Shown here one piece after another: positions 42,034 to 51,811 of a stretch of 64,000 bases of DNA. The DNA is from Symbiodinium natans (taxonomy: Eukaryota > Sar > Dinophyceae > Suessiales > Symbiodiniaceae), in assembly GCA_905221605.1 (NCBI GenBank), contig CAJNDS010002138.1, positions 245,999 to 309,998 of the forward strand, written 5' to 3'. The position numbers and the translations under genes are program-made. Under the pieces are notes generated by a model. The model was not told the origin of the DNA. It did no database searches and was given only the letters and a program-made list of their open reading frames with translations. How positions within the stretch are numbered: the stretch's first letter is position 1; the number at the start of each line of letters is the position of its first letter.

Positions 42034-42530
42034 TGGCCCAGAAGTGCAGGGATTTTGGGGGGTTGAGGGTTTAGGGGTTTGTTGATTTAAGGTTTATGGT
42101 TTAGGGGCATCTACTGGTTTAGGGCTTCTGGGTGATCATTCGCAATGATTCATGATAACAACGCTGCTTTCTTCATTTGGACTCGATGGGCTCTCGAGCA
42201 CAGGTTCTACTGGTCTAGTCTCGCCTCCACCTTTCTGCTTCTCCTAAACCCTAAACCGGAAGCTCCTAAACCCTAAACCCTGAACCCTAACCCCAAACCC
42301 TGAACCCTGGGTGGGTTTTGGAACACCGGTCAGGGTGCCGGAGGCCCCCCCCCCCCCCCACAGAAGCCCCTAAACCCCAAACCCTATACCCTATAAACCC
42401 TAAACCCTATACCCAAATTACGCCCCATAAATCCTAAACCCTAAACCCTAAACCCTAAACCCTAAACCCTATTGTTAGGGGTAACCCCCTATAAAGCCTT
42501 ATAAACCCTCAAGGGCAGCAAGGTTCCTTG

Positions 42531-43191
42531 CAAGTTGGGGCCGGGGGGCTCTGAAACATATAGCTAGATAGGGACCATTCGTGAATACTATATGGGTTGT
42601 TGTCAAAATGCTTGTTCCCGAAATTGACGTTAAATCGGAACTCCCTCGGTGCCGCCTTATGTCCTGAAGGAAAAAGAAGCTGATTGAGATGGAGTAGCAA
42701 ACGCGACATTTGAAGGATCCAAGCATGATTTCCTAAAAAGGGTGCTAGCGCGGACCATTTTTCAGGCGCTGCTGAAAGAGCTAGGAGCAGCAAATGTACC
42801 AAGTATAACAAGAATTTCGTTTTTGTTTCTTGTCATCGTTTTTGCTAGAAGAACCTCTATCCTGGCAACAGGGGCCCCGTCAGTTCATAACGAAGAGGCG
42901 CGGGGTTATGACACCACCCGGATGTTGTACGCGCATTTCGGGTGGTGCGCCCGGCTGGGCCTGCTCAATCAATCTGTGTTGGGTTCGCTTAGTGGTGACA
43001 TGCGAAGTTTGAAATAATGTTTGTTGATTTCACCTAGCGCGAACCTAGCGTTTTCCTAGCGCCACACTGGGGTTTTAGGGGATCCCCCTCGGTGCCGCCT
43101 TATAGCAAAGACATGAAAATAGACCGGCCAAACCAATTAAGGTAAATTAAAGTAACTGAGCAGACACGCGAATTTTGAACGCAACCCATAT
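42531..43191. other. Unique spacer with an 18-bp direct repeat
   Basis: CCCTCGGTGCCGCCTTAT occurs at 42643-42660 and again, identical, at 43086-43103. A plus-strand frame of 91 codons (42742-43017) lies between but has no recognisable domain. The paired repeats could mark an unrecognised mobile element; ends were not defined. Confidence 0.5.
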
Positions 43192-43282
43192 CTTAGTTGC
43201 TGAGCTCATAAGCCCCCCCAAAAAGTGTACACTTTCAGTTTTATAGGGGATTACAGTATCCCAAAAGGTGTAAAGTGTACTC
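43192..43282. mobile_element. MITE-like element, family C, truncated by telomere-like repeat
   Basis: The left end CTTAGTTGCTGAG and the interior (AGTGTACACTTTCAGTT, GGGGATTACAGTATCCCAAA) match the complete copy at 2875-2976. After AGTGTACTC the expected ACTCAGCTACTAAG end is missing and CTAAACCC array begins at 43283. Confidence 0.8.
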
Positions 43283-43463
43283 CTAAACCCTAAACCCTAA
43301 ACCCTAAACCCTAAACCCTACACCCTAAACCCTACACCCTACCTAAACCCTAAACCCTAAACCCTAAACCCTAAACCCTAAACCCTAAACCCTAAACTAA
43401 ACCCTAAACCCTAAACCCTGAACCCTAAACCCTAAACCCTAAACCCTAAACCCTAAACCCTGT
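43283..43463 (-). repeat. CCCTAAA array at the break of MITE C
   Basis: About 25 units with a few CCCTACA and ACTAAACC irregularities. It starts exactly where the family C element stops. Confidence 0.95.
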
Positions 43464-44046
43464 CACTAAGATCTTTTCATTATTCCGACCCCGATGGGGG
43501 GCCTCTGGAACTGCCTCCGGGCCGGGCAGATGCGCGTGGAGCGGGCCTGGTGTCGGGTTCGGGCTTCGGGCTTCGGGCTTCGGGCTTCGGGCTTCGGGGT
43601 TTAGGGTTTCGGGTTTCGGGTTTAGGGTTTAGTGTTTAGGGTTTAGGGTTTAGGGTTTAGGGTTCCATTCCGGGGGTTAAGGGAATTTAGGGTCGTGAGG
43701 GCTAGGTTCGGGGGTTAGGTTTCCCACTAGTCCGGGCGAAGGACCCAGTATTCTGATACTGAGCCGCCCGATCATGGGGTGCTCCCTGGGCGTCCTCAAG
43801 CTAGGACTGGGACCCCTGAAAGACGCCAAGGAGCCCAAGGAATTGGATTGCATGGGTATAAACCCCCCCCACATGACAGAAACCCCCCACATGCCCCCAA
43901 AAAATTCTCGAACCCTGATTACAGGAACACCCTCTCACAAAGGTACCTCCCGCCCCAGAATCTCGGACTCGACCGAGACCCTAATCCCTAAACGTGTTTA
44001 AAGTGTTCCCTGCTATGATTTCAGGTTCCTTGGGGAACCCTGGTGC
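43464..44046. repeat. Telomere-like and GGGCTTC arrays with spacer
   Basis: GGGCTTC units (about five) at 43560-43598 grade into TTTAGGG to about 43665. The following spacer to 44000 has short frames without recognisable domains. Confidence 0.75.
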
Positions 44047-44127
44047 TTAGTAGGGAATGAGGGAATGAGGGCCCTGCATACCCTTTAAGGGATTGTACAG
44101 GGCCCTTATTCCCTCATTCCCTACTAA
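44047..44127. mobile_element. MITE-like element, family G, copy 1
   Basis: 81 bp with long inverted ends: TTAGTAGGGAATGAGGGAAT on the left and the inverted counterpart of TTAGTAGGGAATGAGGGAAT on the right, continuing through GGGCCCTG. It lies 31 bp from MITE A copy 3. Confidence 0.8.
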
Positions 44128-44158
44128 CCGGCCAGTGGCTGTCAAGACGCACCCACTA

Positions 44159-44252
44159 CTTGGAGCTTTATGGGTACTTATTAACCCTAGTATAAGTCTA
44201 GGACTTAGGGGGGCTTAGAAGTACAGTTCTAGTTGGGGTTCGAAGTACCCTG
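44159..44252. mobile_element. MITE-like element, family A, copy 3
   Basis: 94 bp, left CTTGGAGCTTTATGGGTACT, right the inverted counterpart of CTTGGAGGTTCAGGGTACTT. The interior ACAGTTCTAGTTGGGGTT matches the family. Confidence 0.8.
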
Positions 44253-46013
44253 AACCTCCAAGCAATCTCAGCGCGTGGCTTCCGAACAAGTTGCTGCTCT
44301 TGCTCCTCCGCAGCTTCAGCGTTGGCCGTCGTCTTGTTTGTGCCGGTTTGTTGTCTTTACCCGCTTGCTTCTTGTTAGCATGAACTGCTGCTACTTCCGA
44401 GTAGCTCTTGCAATTTTACTACCCTTGTTTTGTAACTTGTGATTCCTAATTGCCACCCCCCATGCTCCAGGCCTCCCCACCCCAAAAACCCCGGCAAAAA
44501 AGATGCCGGCGCATCAAACCACTAGTCTCTGAACCTTTGAACCCGAATTGCCAACCCGGATAACCTTAGGGGCTGAATACCCTAGCCAAAAAAAAGGTTA
44601 AGCTTATATATATATATATATACATATGTGTGTGCGTGTGTGTGTACTAGGACTCTGCAAGAACAAGTCTAATCTACCTGCCCAGTCCGGAAGCAACTAA
44701 GCCCAAAACCACGGTTGTAAACCCTAAACCCTAAACCCTACACCCGAAACCCTAAACCCTAAACCGGCAACCCTTCGCTACGTTCACACTTGCGTGAGCT
44801 CCTGGTCCGCGCTGTCGCAACCTCGCCCCTGGGCACCACGGACAGTAGCGGTTTTGGGTGACCAAGGTTTCACTTTAGCCTTTGGGGCTTCAGGGGTTTT
44901 CGCGTTTTGGCCCTTATCATTAGGCCTCAGAGCTTCAAGCCCTAAACCCTAAGCCCTAAACCCTAACTAAACTCAGCCCTCAACCCTAAACCCTGTCACT
45001 CGAGGGGCTTTGCGGCTTGCGTCTCAAGGCTGCCGGATGAAGATGAACCCTGTTAGACACCCTACACTAGACTGCAAACCCTAAATCCTAAACCCTAAAC
45101 CCTAAGCCCTAAGCCCTAAACCCTAGTAAGCCTTCTCAAGAGCTGCAAGGCCTTAGTGTCTTGTTTTGGATTCGGGGCCATGGTGTGTTGAAGGCTTTGC
45201 TTTGGGCTTCAGGGATTAGTTCTCAAGCATTGCAGCACGAACAACCGAACCCCAACCCCCAGCCCGGATCTCTTACGGCACGCTCTTATAAACCCCATAA
45301 ACCCTATAAACACTATGAACCCTCCAAACCCTCTAAAACCTCCAAACCGCATAACCTGTATCCACCCTATAAACCCCTTTAAAACCCTCACACCCTCCAA
45401 AAACCCGGTAAACCCTACAAAACCCTCTAAACACCCTCTAAGCCAGAAACTTTCAACCCTGAACCAATGACTCCTTGTCTGTAGGCCCACGCCCTTGAAG
45501 CCGCTGCGTGGGCGACATACCTGGCCAAGATAGGGTTTAGGGTTTAGGGTTTAGGATTTAGGGTTTAGGGTTTGGGGCTTAGGGTCAGGCTGTACTTTTT
45601 CCTCAGGGCTTTGTAGGGTTATGGGGTTCATCGGGTTCATAGGGTTTGTAGGGTTTATAGGCTTTATAGGGTTTATAGGGTTTACAGGATTTTAGAAGGT
45701 TTATGGGGTTTCCAGGGTTCATAGGGCTTTTGGGTTTTTGGGGGCTTTAGACGGCTTTATAGGCCTTTAAATCGGGCTTGGGTACATAAGGGGCAGGTAA
45801 GGCTTCGCCAATGAAGGGCCCGTATGCAGGGACCATGTAACTACCCTAAGATTGGTTCAGGGCTAAGGGGCTTTGCTAGGTCTGAGGGCTTCGGACTTAG
45901 GACGTCTTCTATGGCAGGGTTCCGTCTATGTATAAAGGACTCCCCCCCCCCCCACCCTAAACCCTAAACCCTCAACCCTAAACGTATTCAACCCTAAACA
46001 CTAAACCCTAACC

Positions 46014-46044
<31 letters not shown>

Positions 46045-46700
46045 AACAAAAAAAGAGACCGCAAGCCATGACCCCACATGGAAGGTATGGGGACTTCCAA
46101 ACATAGGGGATACCCTTAATAGACCCCAAAATAGTAGTAATCCTTATTTTTAGGAACCCCCAAAAGGGTACACCTATGTTTCGGAAACCCCCATATGGGG
46201 CCACGGATTCAGATTTCAGGCGTTCGGGCTCAGAATTTCTTAGGATACGGGTTCGGGGTGCCACTTGTAAGGAAGCCAGAGAATGAAAGCACCGCCCAGA
46301 CCCGAGAGCCCTCGAACGACACTATGCAAGAACGAGGAGTTACATGCCGGCATCACCCTAAACCCTGAACCCTGAACCCTGAACCCTAAGCCCTAAACCT
46401 TGAACCCAAAGCCTATGACAGGCAACAGCAGCCACAGCTTGGCAACTGACTGACAAAGCTGCTCGCTCAAACTTAGGCCCGCTTTTCGGGTACCCTCAAT
46501 ACTGGGTTGGCCTTTAAACACTCTGAAAAATATGTATATACAGGGCCCCTTATAAACCCTAAAACGGAAAATAAAAAAGTCCCCAAAACCAACCTAGAAT
46601 ATGCATAAGTCTTAACTTAGAGAACTGCCCCAGGTGATCGAACGCTGGCCGTTTCCGGTCGCTGGTGCGAGCTGTGCCTCGCATACTTCGCCACTACCCA
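44253..46700. repeat. Mosaic: microsatellites, telomere-like arrays, family F and J repeats
   Basis: An (AT)n-TGTG microsatellite lies at 44606-44645. Short minus arrays lie near 44720-44765, 44938-45000 and 45075-45125. TTATAGGG-like units lie at 45612-45760. A C-run/A-run junction lies at 46013-46050. A family J-like repeat lies at about 46080-46203 (GGGGACTTCCAAACATAGGG ... CCTATGTTTCGGAAACCCCC). ACTGGGTTGGCCTTTAAA at about 46501-46518 recurs near 59110. No gene is supported. Confidence 0.7.
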
Positions 46701-46703
46701 GAC

Positions 46704-46844
46704 CCTAGGGTTTAGGGTTTAGGGTTTAGGGTTTAGGGTTTAGGGTTTAGGGTTTAGGGTTTAGGGTCCGCCGACCCTGGCGGCGTGATGGATGGGAAAA
46801 GGAGGTGAAACCTCCCTCTTTCCCTCCTTACCCCCCCCAAAACG

Positions 46845-46877
<33 letters not shown>

Positions 46878-47349
46878 CGGTGCACACAATTTTTTCGTGG
46901 AGGACCGCGCCACCCGCACAGCGTAAACAGGGGTTTCAGCACGGGGGGTAGGGCGCCCTCAGCAAAATCCCCCCCCCCCCACCCCCCCCCCACCCCCACC
47001 CCCCCCACCCCCCCCCCCCAACCCCCCCCCCCCCCCAACCCCCCCCCCCAACCCCCCCCCCCCCACCCACCCCCCCCCCAACCCCCCCCCCCCACCCCCA
47101 CCCCCCCCCCCCTACCCCCCCACCCCCTCCCCCCCCACCCCCACCCACCTGTCTTTTTGGCTTGAGCTTGTCCTGGTGCTACCCCCTACCCCCCCCCAAA
47201 CGATTCACAGAACTCTGCTGGGGATGATCTTCCATGCGAGCGGGTCTCAACTATGCTCCAGCGGGGTCGGCGGCTTGAGCCGGAGGCTCTTAAATTCAGG
47301 GTTTAGGGTTCAGGGTTTAGGGTTTAGGGTTTAGGGTTCCCCGAAGCCA
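46704..47349. repeat. Telomere-like array and extreme poly-G/poly-C tract
   Basis: A plus TTTAGGG array at 46708-46766 is followed by a G run of about 30 at 46847-46876, then a 170-bp C-rich tract at 46970-47147 made of C runs split by single A or T. Another TTTAGGG/TTCAGGG array at 47298-47338 ends about ten bases before the stop codon of the Ubl-RCC1 gene. Confidence 0.9.
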
Positions 47350-49155
47350 TCAGTCAGTGGCATGAAAGGCGGCCACCACGGCAGGGTCGCACTCCGCGGG
47401 GCTGAGGCAAGAGTACTCCCTCTCCCCCCACGTCACAATGGACCCATCAGCCAAAACGGCCGCAAAGGCACCGGAGGAAGCTTGGACAGACCGCACGTTC
47501 CTGAGCTGATGCTGAACGCCACTGGAGTCACCCCCGAAGCCGGGGTGGCCCCAGGTCACCACCGACCCATCACCACGGAGGGCCGCGAAAGCCTGCTGCG
47601 AGGCCTGGATCTGCCGCACTTGTCTCAGCTGCGCTTGGACGAGGCTGCTGTCACCACCTCGGTGGACGTCGCCCCAGGAGACCGCCGATCCATCGCCACG
47701 AAGGGCCGCAAACGCTCCGATGGTGGCACTCAGCTGGCACACGTTGCTCAACTCGTCTTGCACCAGACTGCAGTCGCCACCGCGGTAAGGATCACCCCAA
47801 GTTACGACCGACCCATCCGACCGAATAGCTGCAAACGCCCCAGCGGTTGCTTGAATTTGCTGCACCTCTCTCAGTCGATCCCGAGCATGTTCGCTGTCAC
47901 CGCCATACATAGGATGACCCCATGAAACGACCCTGCCATCTGCACAGATCGCCGCAAAAGCCTGCTGCGAAGACTGGATCTGCCGCACTTGTCCCAGCTG
48001 TGCCTGCACTTCGAGACTGACTTCCCCCCCTCGGTAAGGATCACCCCAGGTAACTACAGGTCCATCACACCGCACAGCAGCAAAGGCCGCCTCTGTCGCC
48101 TGGATCTCCTGCACACGCTGCAGTCTGCCTTGCGCAGAACCGCTGTCACCACCTTGCCAGGAAAGCCCCCAAGTCACAACTGAGCCATCAGCCCGGATGG
48201 CGGCGAAGGCCGATTTGGTGGCCTGAATTCGCTGCACGTTCCTCAGGCGTGGCTGAACTGCTGTGCTCCTGCCTCCGCCAATCGCATCGCCCCAGGTTAC
48301 GACCGATCCGTCCCCCAGGACCGCGGCAAAAGCTCTTCTAGATGCCTGAATCTGCTGCACGTCTCTGAGCATGTCTGCAACAGCACTTGAGTCACCTCCA
48401 CATGCAGCGTCGCCCCACGTCAGAACTGACCCGTCATGCAGCAGTGCGGCGAACGCACCATACGAAGCTTGAATACCCTGGACGTTCTTCAGCTTTTCTT
48501 GTACGGCACTGTTGTCCCCACCGCGCCTCCGGCAACCCCAGCTCACTGCCACACCATCTCCCAAGATTGCTGCAAAAGCCGATGGCTCATTTTGATATAT
48601 GAGGCGTGGTGGGAAAGCCGATATCTCGACGGGTCTTGCATGAAGTGTGAGCACATCCCCGCTTTGCACCGCTGCCCTTGCAACCGTTGATGCCCCCTCC
48701 AAGACGATTCCCGACGAATTTAGCAATCGCCCCCGACTCAGCCCCAGAGCGGCCTGTGCTTCGTGCTGCACTGATTCGATGGTTGAGCCGGAGTCTGTGG
48801 CGACAGTTGTACTCGCACCACTCAGTAGCACGACTTGAACACACATCGACATGCGAGGGCGGCCGCACTCGGAGCATGTTCTTCTGACTTTGGGCCAATC
48901 GCCTGCTGAAAGCCGAGCGGAAATGGGCAATATAGATGCAGCAGCAGTGCAGTAGAAATCGTCATTGCTATCACCGTAGATCAGGAGCTTAAGAGAGTCT
49001 TTTGGGTTGATGCACAGAAGCAGAGAAGGTGCCCCTTCTAGGGGGGTCTGTCCGCAACCAACCGCATAACATGCCTCCTCTGTTGAAGCTATCCGACAAT
49101 CCCACACACGAAGTAGCAAGGCAGCATGGGAACGTGAGACTACAGCTAACAGCAT
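47350..49155 (-). CDS. Ubiquitin-like domain plus RCC1-type repeat protein
   Basis: 601 codons from the ATG at 49155; an alternative ATG at 48852 gives 500 codons and begins right at the ubiquitin-like domain (VVLLSGASTTVATDSGST ... SGDVLTLHAR). The N-terminal 101 residues have no known domain, but the frame has no stops there. After the Ubl segment come nine full repeats of about 41 residues plus a partial tenth, consensus (V/I)QAS-x-AFAA-(V/I/L)-x-x-DGSVVTWGD-x-x-x-GGDS, with a linker ending LRxVQxIQ. This is an RCC1/HERC-like beta-propeller repeat in a form frequent in dinoflagellate proteins, often annotated HERC. There is no HECT or RING domain, so ligase activity is not supported; a Ubl-propeller scaffold role is inference. 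No introns are visible. The stop lies beside a telomere-like array, so the C-terminus could be shortened. Confidence 0.85.
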   Translation of the reverse strand: MLLAVVSRSHAALLLRVWDCRIASTEEACYAVGCGQTPLEGAPSLLLCINPKDSLKLLIYGDSNDDFYCTAAASILPISARLSAGDWPKVRRTCSECGRPRMSMCVQVVLLSGASTTVATDSGSTIESVQHEAQAALGLSRGRLLNSSGIVLEGASTVARAAVQSGDVLTLHARPVEISAFPPRLIYQNEPSAFAAILGDGVAVSWGCRRRGGDNSAVQEKLKNVQGIQASYGAFAALLHDGSVLTWGDAACGGDSSAVADMLRDVQQIQASRRAFAAVLGDGSVVTWGDAIGGGRSTAVQPRLRNVQRIQATKSAFAAIRADGSVVTWGLSWQGGDSGSAQGRLQRVQEIQATEAAFAAVRCDGPVVTWGDPYRGGEVSLEVQAQLGQVRQIQSSQQAFAAICADGRVVSWGHPMYGGDSEHARDRLREVQQIQATAGAFAAIRSDGSVVTWGDPYRGGDCSLVQDELSNVCQLSATIGAFAALRGDGSAVSWGDVHRGGDSSLVQAQLRQVRQIQASQQAFAALRGDGSVVTWGHPGFGGDSSGVQHQLRNVRSVQASSGAFAAVLADGSIVTWGEREYSCLSPAECDPAVVAAFHATD

Positions 49156-50454
49156 GGAATCCACAGCTGTATGATCACGTCTGAAGCTAGCCGTGGAAGT
49201 GGTGGGATACAGGCATGAGGCTGGCTTTGAGAAGAAGGGAAGCAAGAAGTTAGCTCGGAGCAGCACGAAAACCCCGAACTTCCATGTTATCAGCCCACGA
49301 AGGGGCCTCTTGGAGCAGTGTTGAACGTTGCTTAACCTGAACCCGACATCCCGACCAGCCTAGGCTGAAAGTCCGCTGGCGCTCTGCTGCCGTGCCCTAG
49401 CAGTGAGAGCAGGGGGGAGGGGGAGGCGCGGGGAAGGGGATGGGGAGGGGAGGAAGGGAGTGCTCTTTACAACCCGACATTTAACAGAAGCCGAGGGCAC
49501 CCTAGTTTAAAGCTGCCCGAAAGGGAAAAACAAAAAACAAAATTATTCTACTTATCCCCACCTTAGGGGGGTTGGGCGCTCCAGAGAGTCTTTGGGGTTG
49601 AGCATTTCAGGGAGTCTCTGGGGTTGGGCATTTCAGGGAGTCTCTGGGGTTGGGCACTCCAGGATTTCAGGGAGGTTGTGGGGTTGGGCACTCCAGGGAG
49701 TCTCTAGGAGTAGACCGGGCGAGGAGAAGAGTTCCGAGCGAGAAGAAGAGTGGAGTTTAAAATCTAACAACCCCACACCGAAGGTGGAGAAAAATTGGGG
49801 GGGGGGGGGGGTTTAGAGTTCGGAGCATCGTCGCATGCCAAAAGTGTGTAGTTGCATGGGCCTTGTCTACCGGTTGCGCCCTTGACTTCTGTATGAAAGG
49901 GATACCCCTCCCCAGTTGTCGAGCCCGCTGACACATGTTCCCCTCAAAAAGGTGCCCTTAAACCCATAGGGGTATTTCTGTAACAATATCCCTAAACCCT
50001 AAACCCTAAACCCTAAACCCTAAACCCCGAACCCTAAACCCGAAACCCAATACCCCGGAGGCGGCTTCAGAGGGTGACACGCGGCCGGCCTCTGGCGAGA
50101 CGTCACCAGAAAGCGCTGCCAGCAGCGGCCTGGCTCGGTTTAGGGTTTAGGGTTTAGGGTTTAGGGTTTAGGGTCTAGGGTCTAGGGTCTAGGGTCTAGG
50201 GTCTAGGGTTTAGGGTTTAGGGTTTAGGGTTTAGGGTTTAGGGGTTTGGAGGGTACGGGTGGTATGGGTTTTGGGGGTTTTGGGGTTGTGGGGTGTTGGG
50301 GTTTCGGTGTTAGGATAGAAGCTTAGGGAAGGGAAAAATTTGGGCATTCCGAGCTTACACAATCCCCCTTCTCTTAAGCACCAAGCAATACGAACCGGTG
50401 CTTCGTCCCTAAACCCTAAACCCTAAACCCTAGACCCTAAACCCTAAGTACTCT
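49156..50454. repeat. Upstream flank, 26-bp minisatellite and telomere-like arrays
   Basis: The flank of the Ubl-RCC1 gene shows no TATA-like or other promoter motif I recognise; the frame remains open, without ATG, up to about 49266. A minisatellite of about five units (GGGGTTGGGCATTTCAGGGA then GTCTCT) lies at 49567-49710. Telomere-like arrays follow at 49989-50050 (minus), 50138-50242 (plus, with TCTAGGG variants) and 50408-50450 (minus). Confidence 0.75.
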
Positions 50455-51712
50455 CCAGGGTTACTTTCATGGGCCCTTTATCTGGTTCCTAACCTCCAAG
50501 GGGTATACAAGGGGTACCTTTTTGAGGGCCCATACTAAGGGGCCATGTAGCTAGCCTTAGATACTCTCCGTGACCCCTGAGAAGCTTGAAGCCCTAAATT
50601 CTCGAGAACGCTCGGGTAAGGCCGGCACTCGCGTCTTTTTCTATGTGAGCTACAGTTGCATTTCTTGTTTAAGTACCCTTAAAAATGCAAACCCGAAACC
50701 CGAAACCCCAAACCCCAAACCCGAAACCCTAAACCCCAAACCCTAAACCCTAAACCCCAAAATCCCCCCCTAACCCTAAACCCTAAACCCCAAACCCTAA
50801 ACCCCAAACCCTAAACCCCAAAACCCCCCTCGGCCCTGAGCATCCGGGCTGGGTGCTGGAGCGCTCCGACGAGCTGGAGGGCCGGTTGGGCCGCCGCGAG
50901 GGCGACAGCGAGGGCCTTGGGTTTGGGGTTTGGGGTTTAGGGGTTAGGGTTTAGGGTTTAGGGTTTAGGGGTTTAGGGGCTTAGGGGTTTAGGGGGTTTG
51001 GGGTTTAGGGGTTTAGGGGTTTGGGGGTTTAGGTTTTAGGGTTTAGGGTTTAGGGTTTAGGGTTTAGGGTTTAGGGTTTAGGGGTTTGGGGGTTTAGGGG
51101 TTTAGGGGTTCAGGGGTTAGGGTTTAGGGTTCGGGGCTTAGGGTTTAGGGTTTGGGGTTTAGGGTTTGGGGTTTAGGGTTTGGGGTTTAGGGTTTTGGGG
51201 GTTGGGGTTTCGGGTTTAGGGTTTAGAGTGGGTCTGGCACTTCGGCGTTCTGTGAGCCCATGAACCCAAGCCCCACTAAGCCCCACTACCAGTAAAGCCT
51301 AAACCAACGGATAGATCGGACTTCATAACTAGAATACGGTTTGGGGGAGTTATTATGATAGAATTGTCTGACCAGAAGGGAATACTAGCAGCAAATCTTC
51401 CGACCCCGACATTTTTCAAATCCCAAACCCTACACCCTAAGCCCTAAAGCCTAAACCCTAAACCCTGACTCCGACAGGTTTGGGCCGGCGGCGTCAAGCG
51501 GAAATGCACCAAGGGGGCCGCCGATGTGGCCTCGCTCAGAGGGAGCGAAGGCGATGAGGGTTTAGGGTTTAGGGTTTAGGGTTGAGGGTTTGGGGTTCAG
51601 GGTTTAGGGTTTAGGGTGTAGGGTGTAGGGTGTAGGGTTTATAGGGTGTTGGGACAAGTTGCTTTAAGGTTCACAACACAAAGCCTCAAGCTTACCAAGC
51701 CTACATTTGGCT
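50455..51712. repeat. Family I repeat and telomere-like arrays
   Basis: A family I copy lies at about 50455-50570 (GAGGGCCCATACTAAGGGGC then CATGTAGCTAGCC), the inverse of the copy near 32405. CCCCAAACCCTAAA arrays lie at 50690-50825 and GGGTTTAGG/GGGTTTGG arrays at 50918-51230; a short array at 51556-51645 carries GTGTAGG variants. No gene. Confidence 0.75.
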
Positions 51713-51811
51713 GGTTCTTAGTAAGAATTGAGGGAATGAGGTACCCTTTTTTTCCCTTAGAGGGTTCATATAGGGCCGTAACTCCCTCATTCCCTACTAC
51801 TAGTAAGAACC
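51713..51811. mobile_element. MITE-like element, family G, copy 2
   Basis: The left arm GGTTCTTAGTAAGAATTGAG and right arm (read inverted) GGTTCTTACTAGTAGTAGGG both run into GGAATGAGG. It is diverged from copy 1 at 44047-44127 and carries extra outer sequence. Confidence 0.65.

Larger units (their letters stand above)
40281..42530. repeat. Telomere-like mosaic with inverted-repeat elements
   Basis: A small palindromic element at 40705-40773 has 15-bp ends TTTACCTACAGCTT(T/-)A. A pure minus array of about 13 units lies at 41186-41277, and a TTCAGGG variant array at 41655-41842. A family B copy lies at 41926-42033. Further minus arrays lie at 42245-42310 and 42365-42475. No gene. Confidence 0.8.

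Noticed and set aside
42742-43017. Plus-strand frame of 91 codons as a gene
   Set aside because: No domain, no neighbouring exon signals, and an overlapping alternative frame of similar length.
46754-47148. Glycine-rich frames across the C-rich tract
   Set aside because: Homopolymer artefacts.
47155-47166. TTTTGGCTTGAG as a spliced-leader relic
   Set aside because: It differs from the leader end, lies on the strand opposite the nearby gene and downstream of it, next to low-complexity DNA.
49156-49266. Starting the Ubl-RCC1 gene at a GTG near 49266
   Set aside because: Same reason; the first in-frame ATG is at 49155.
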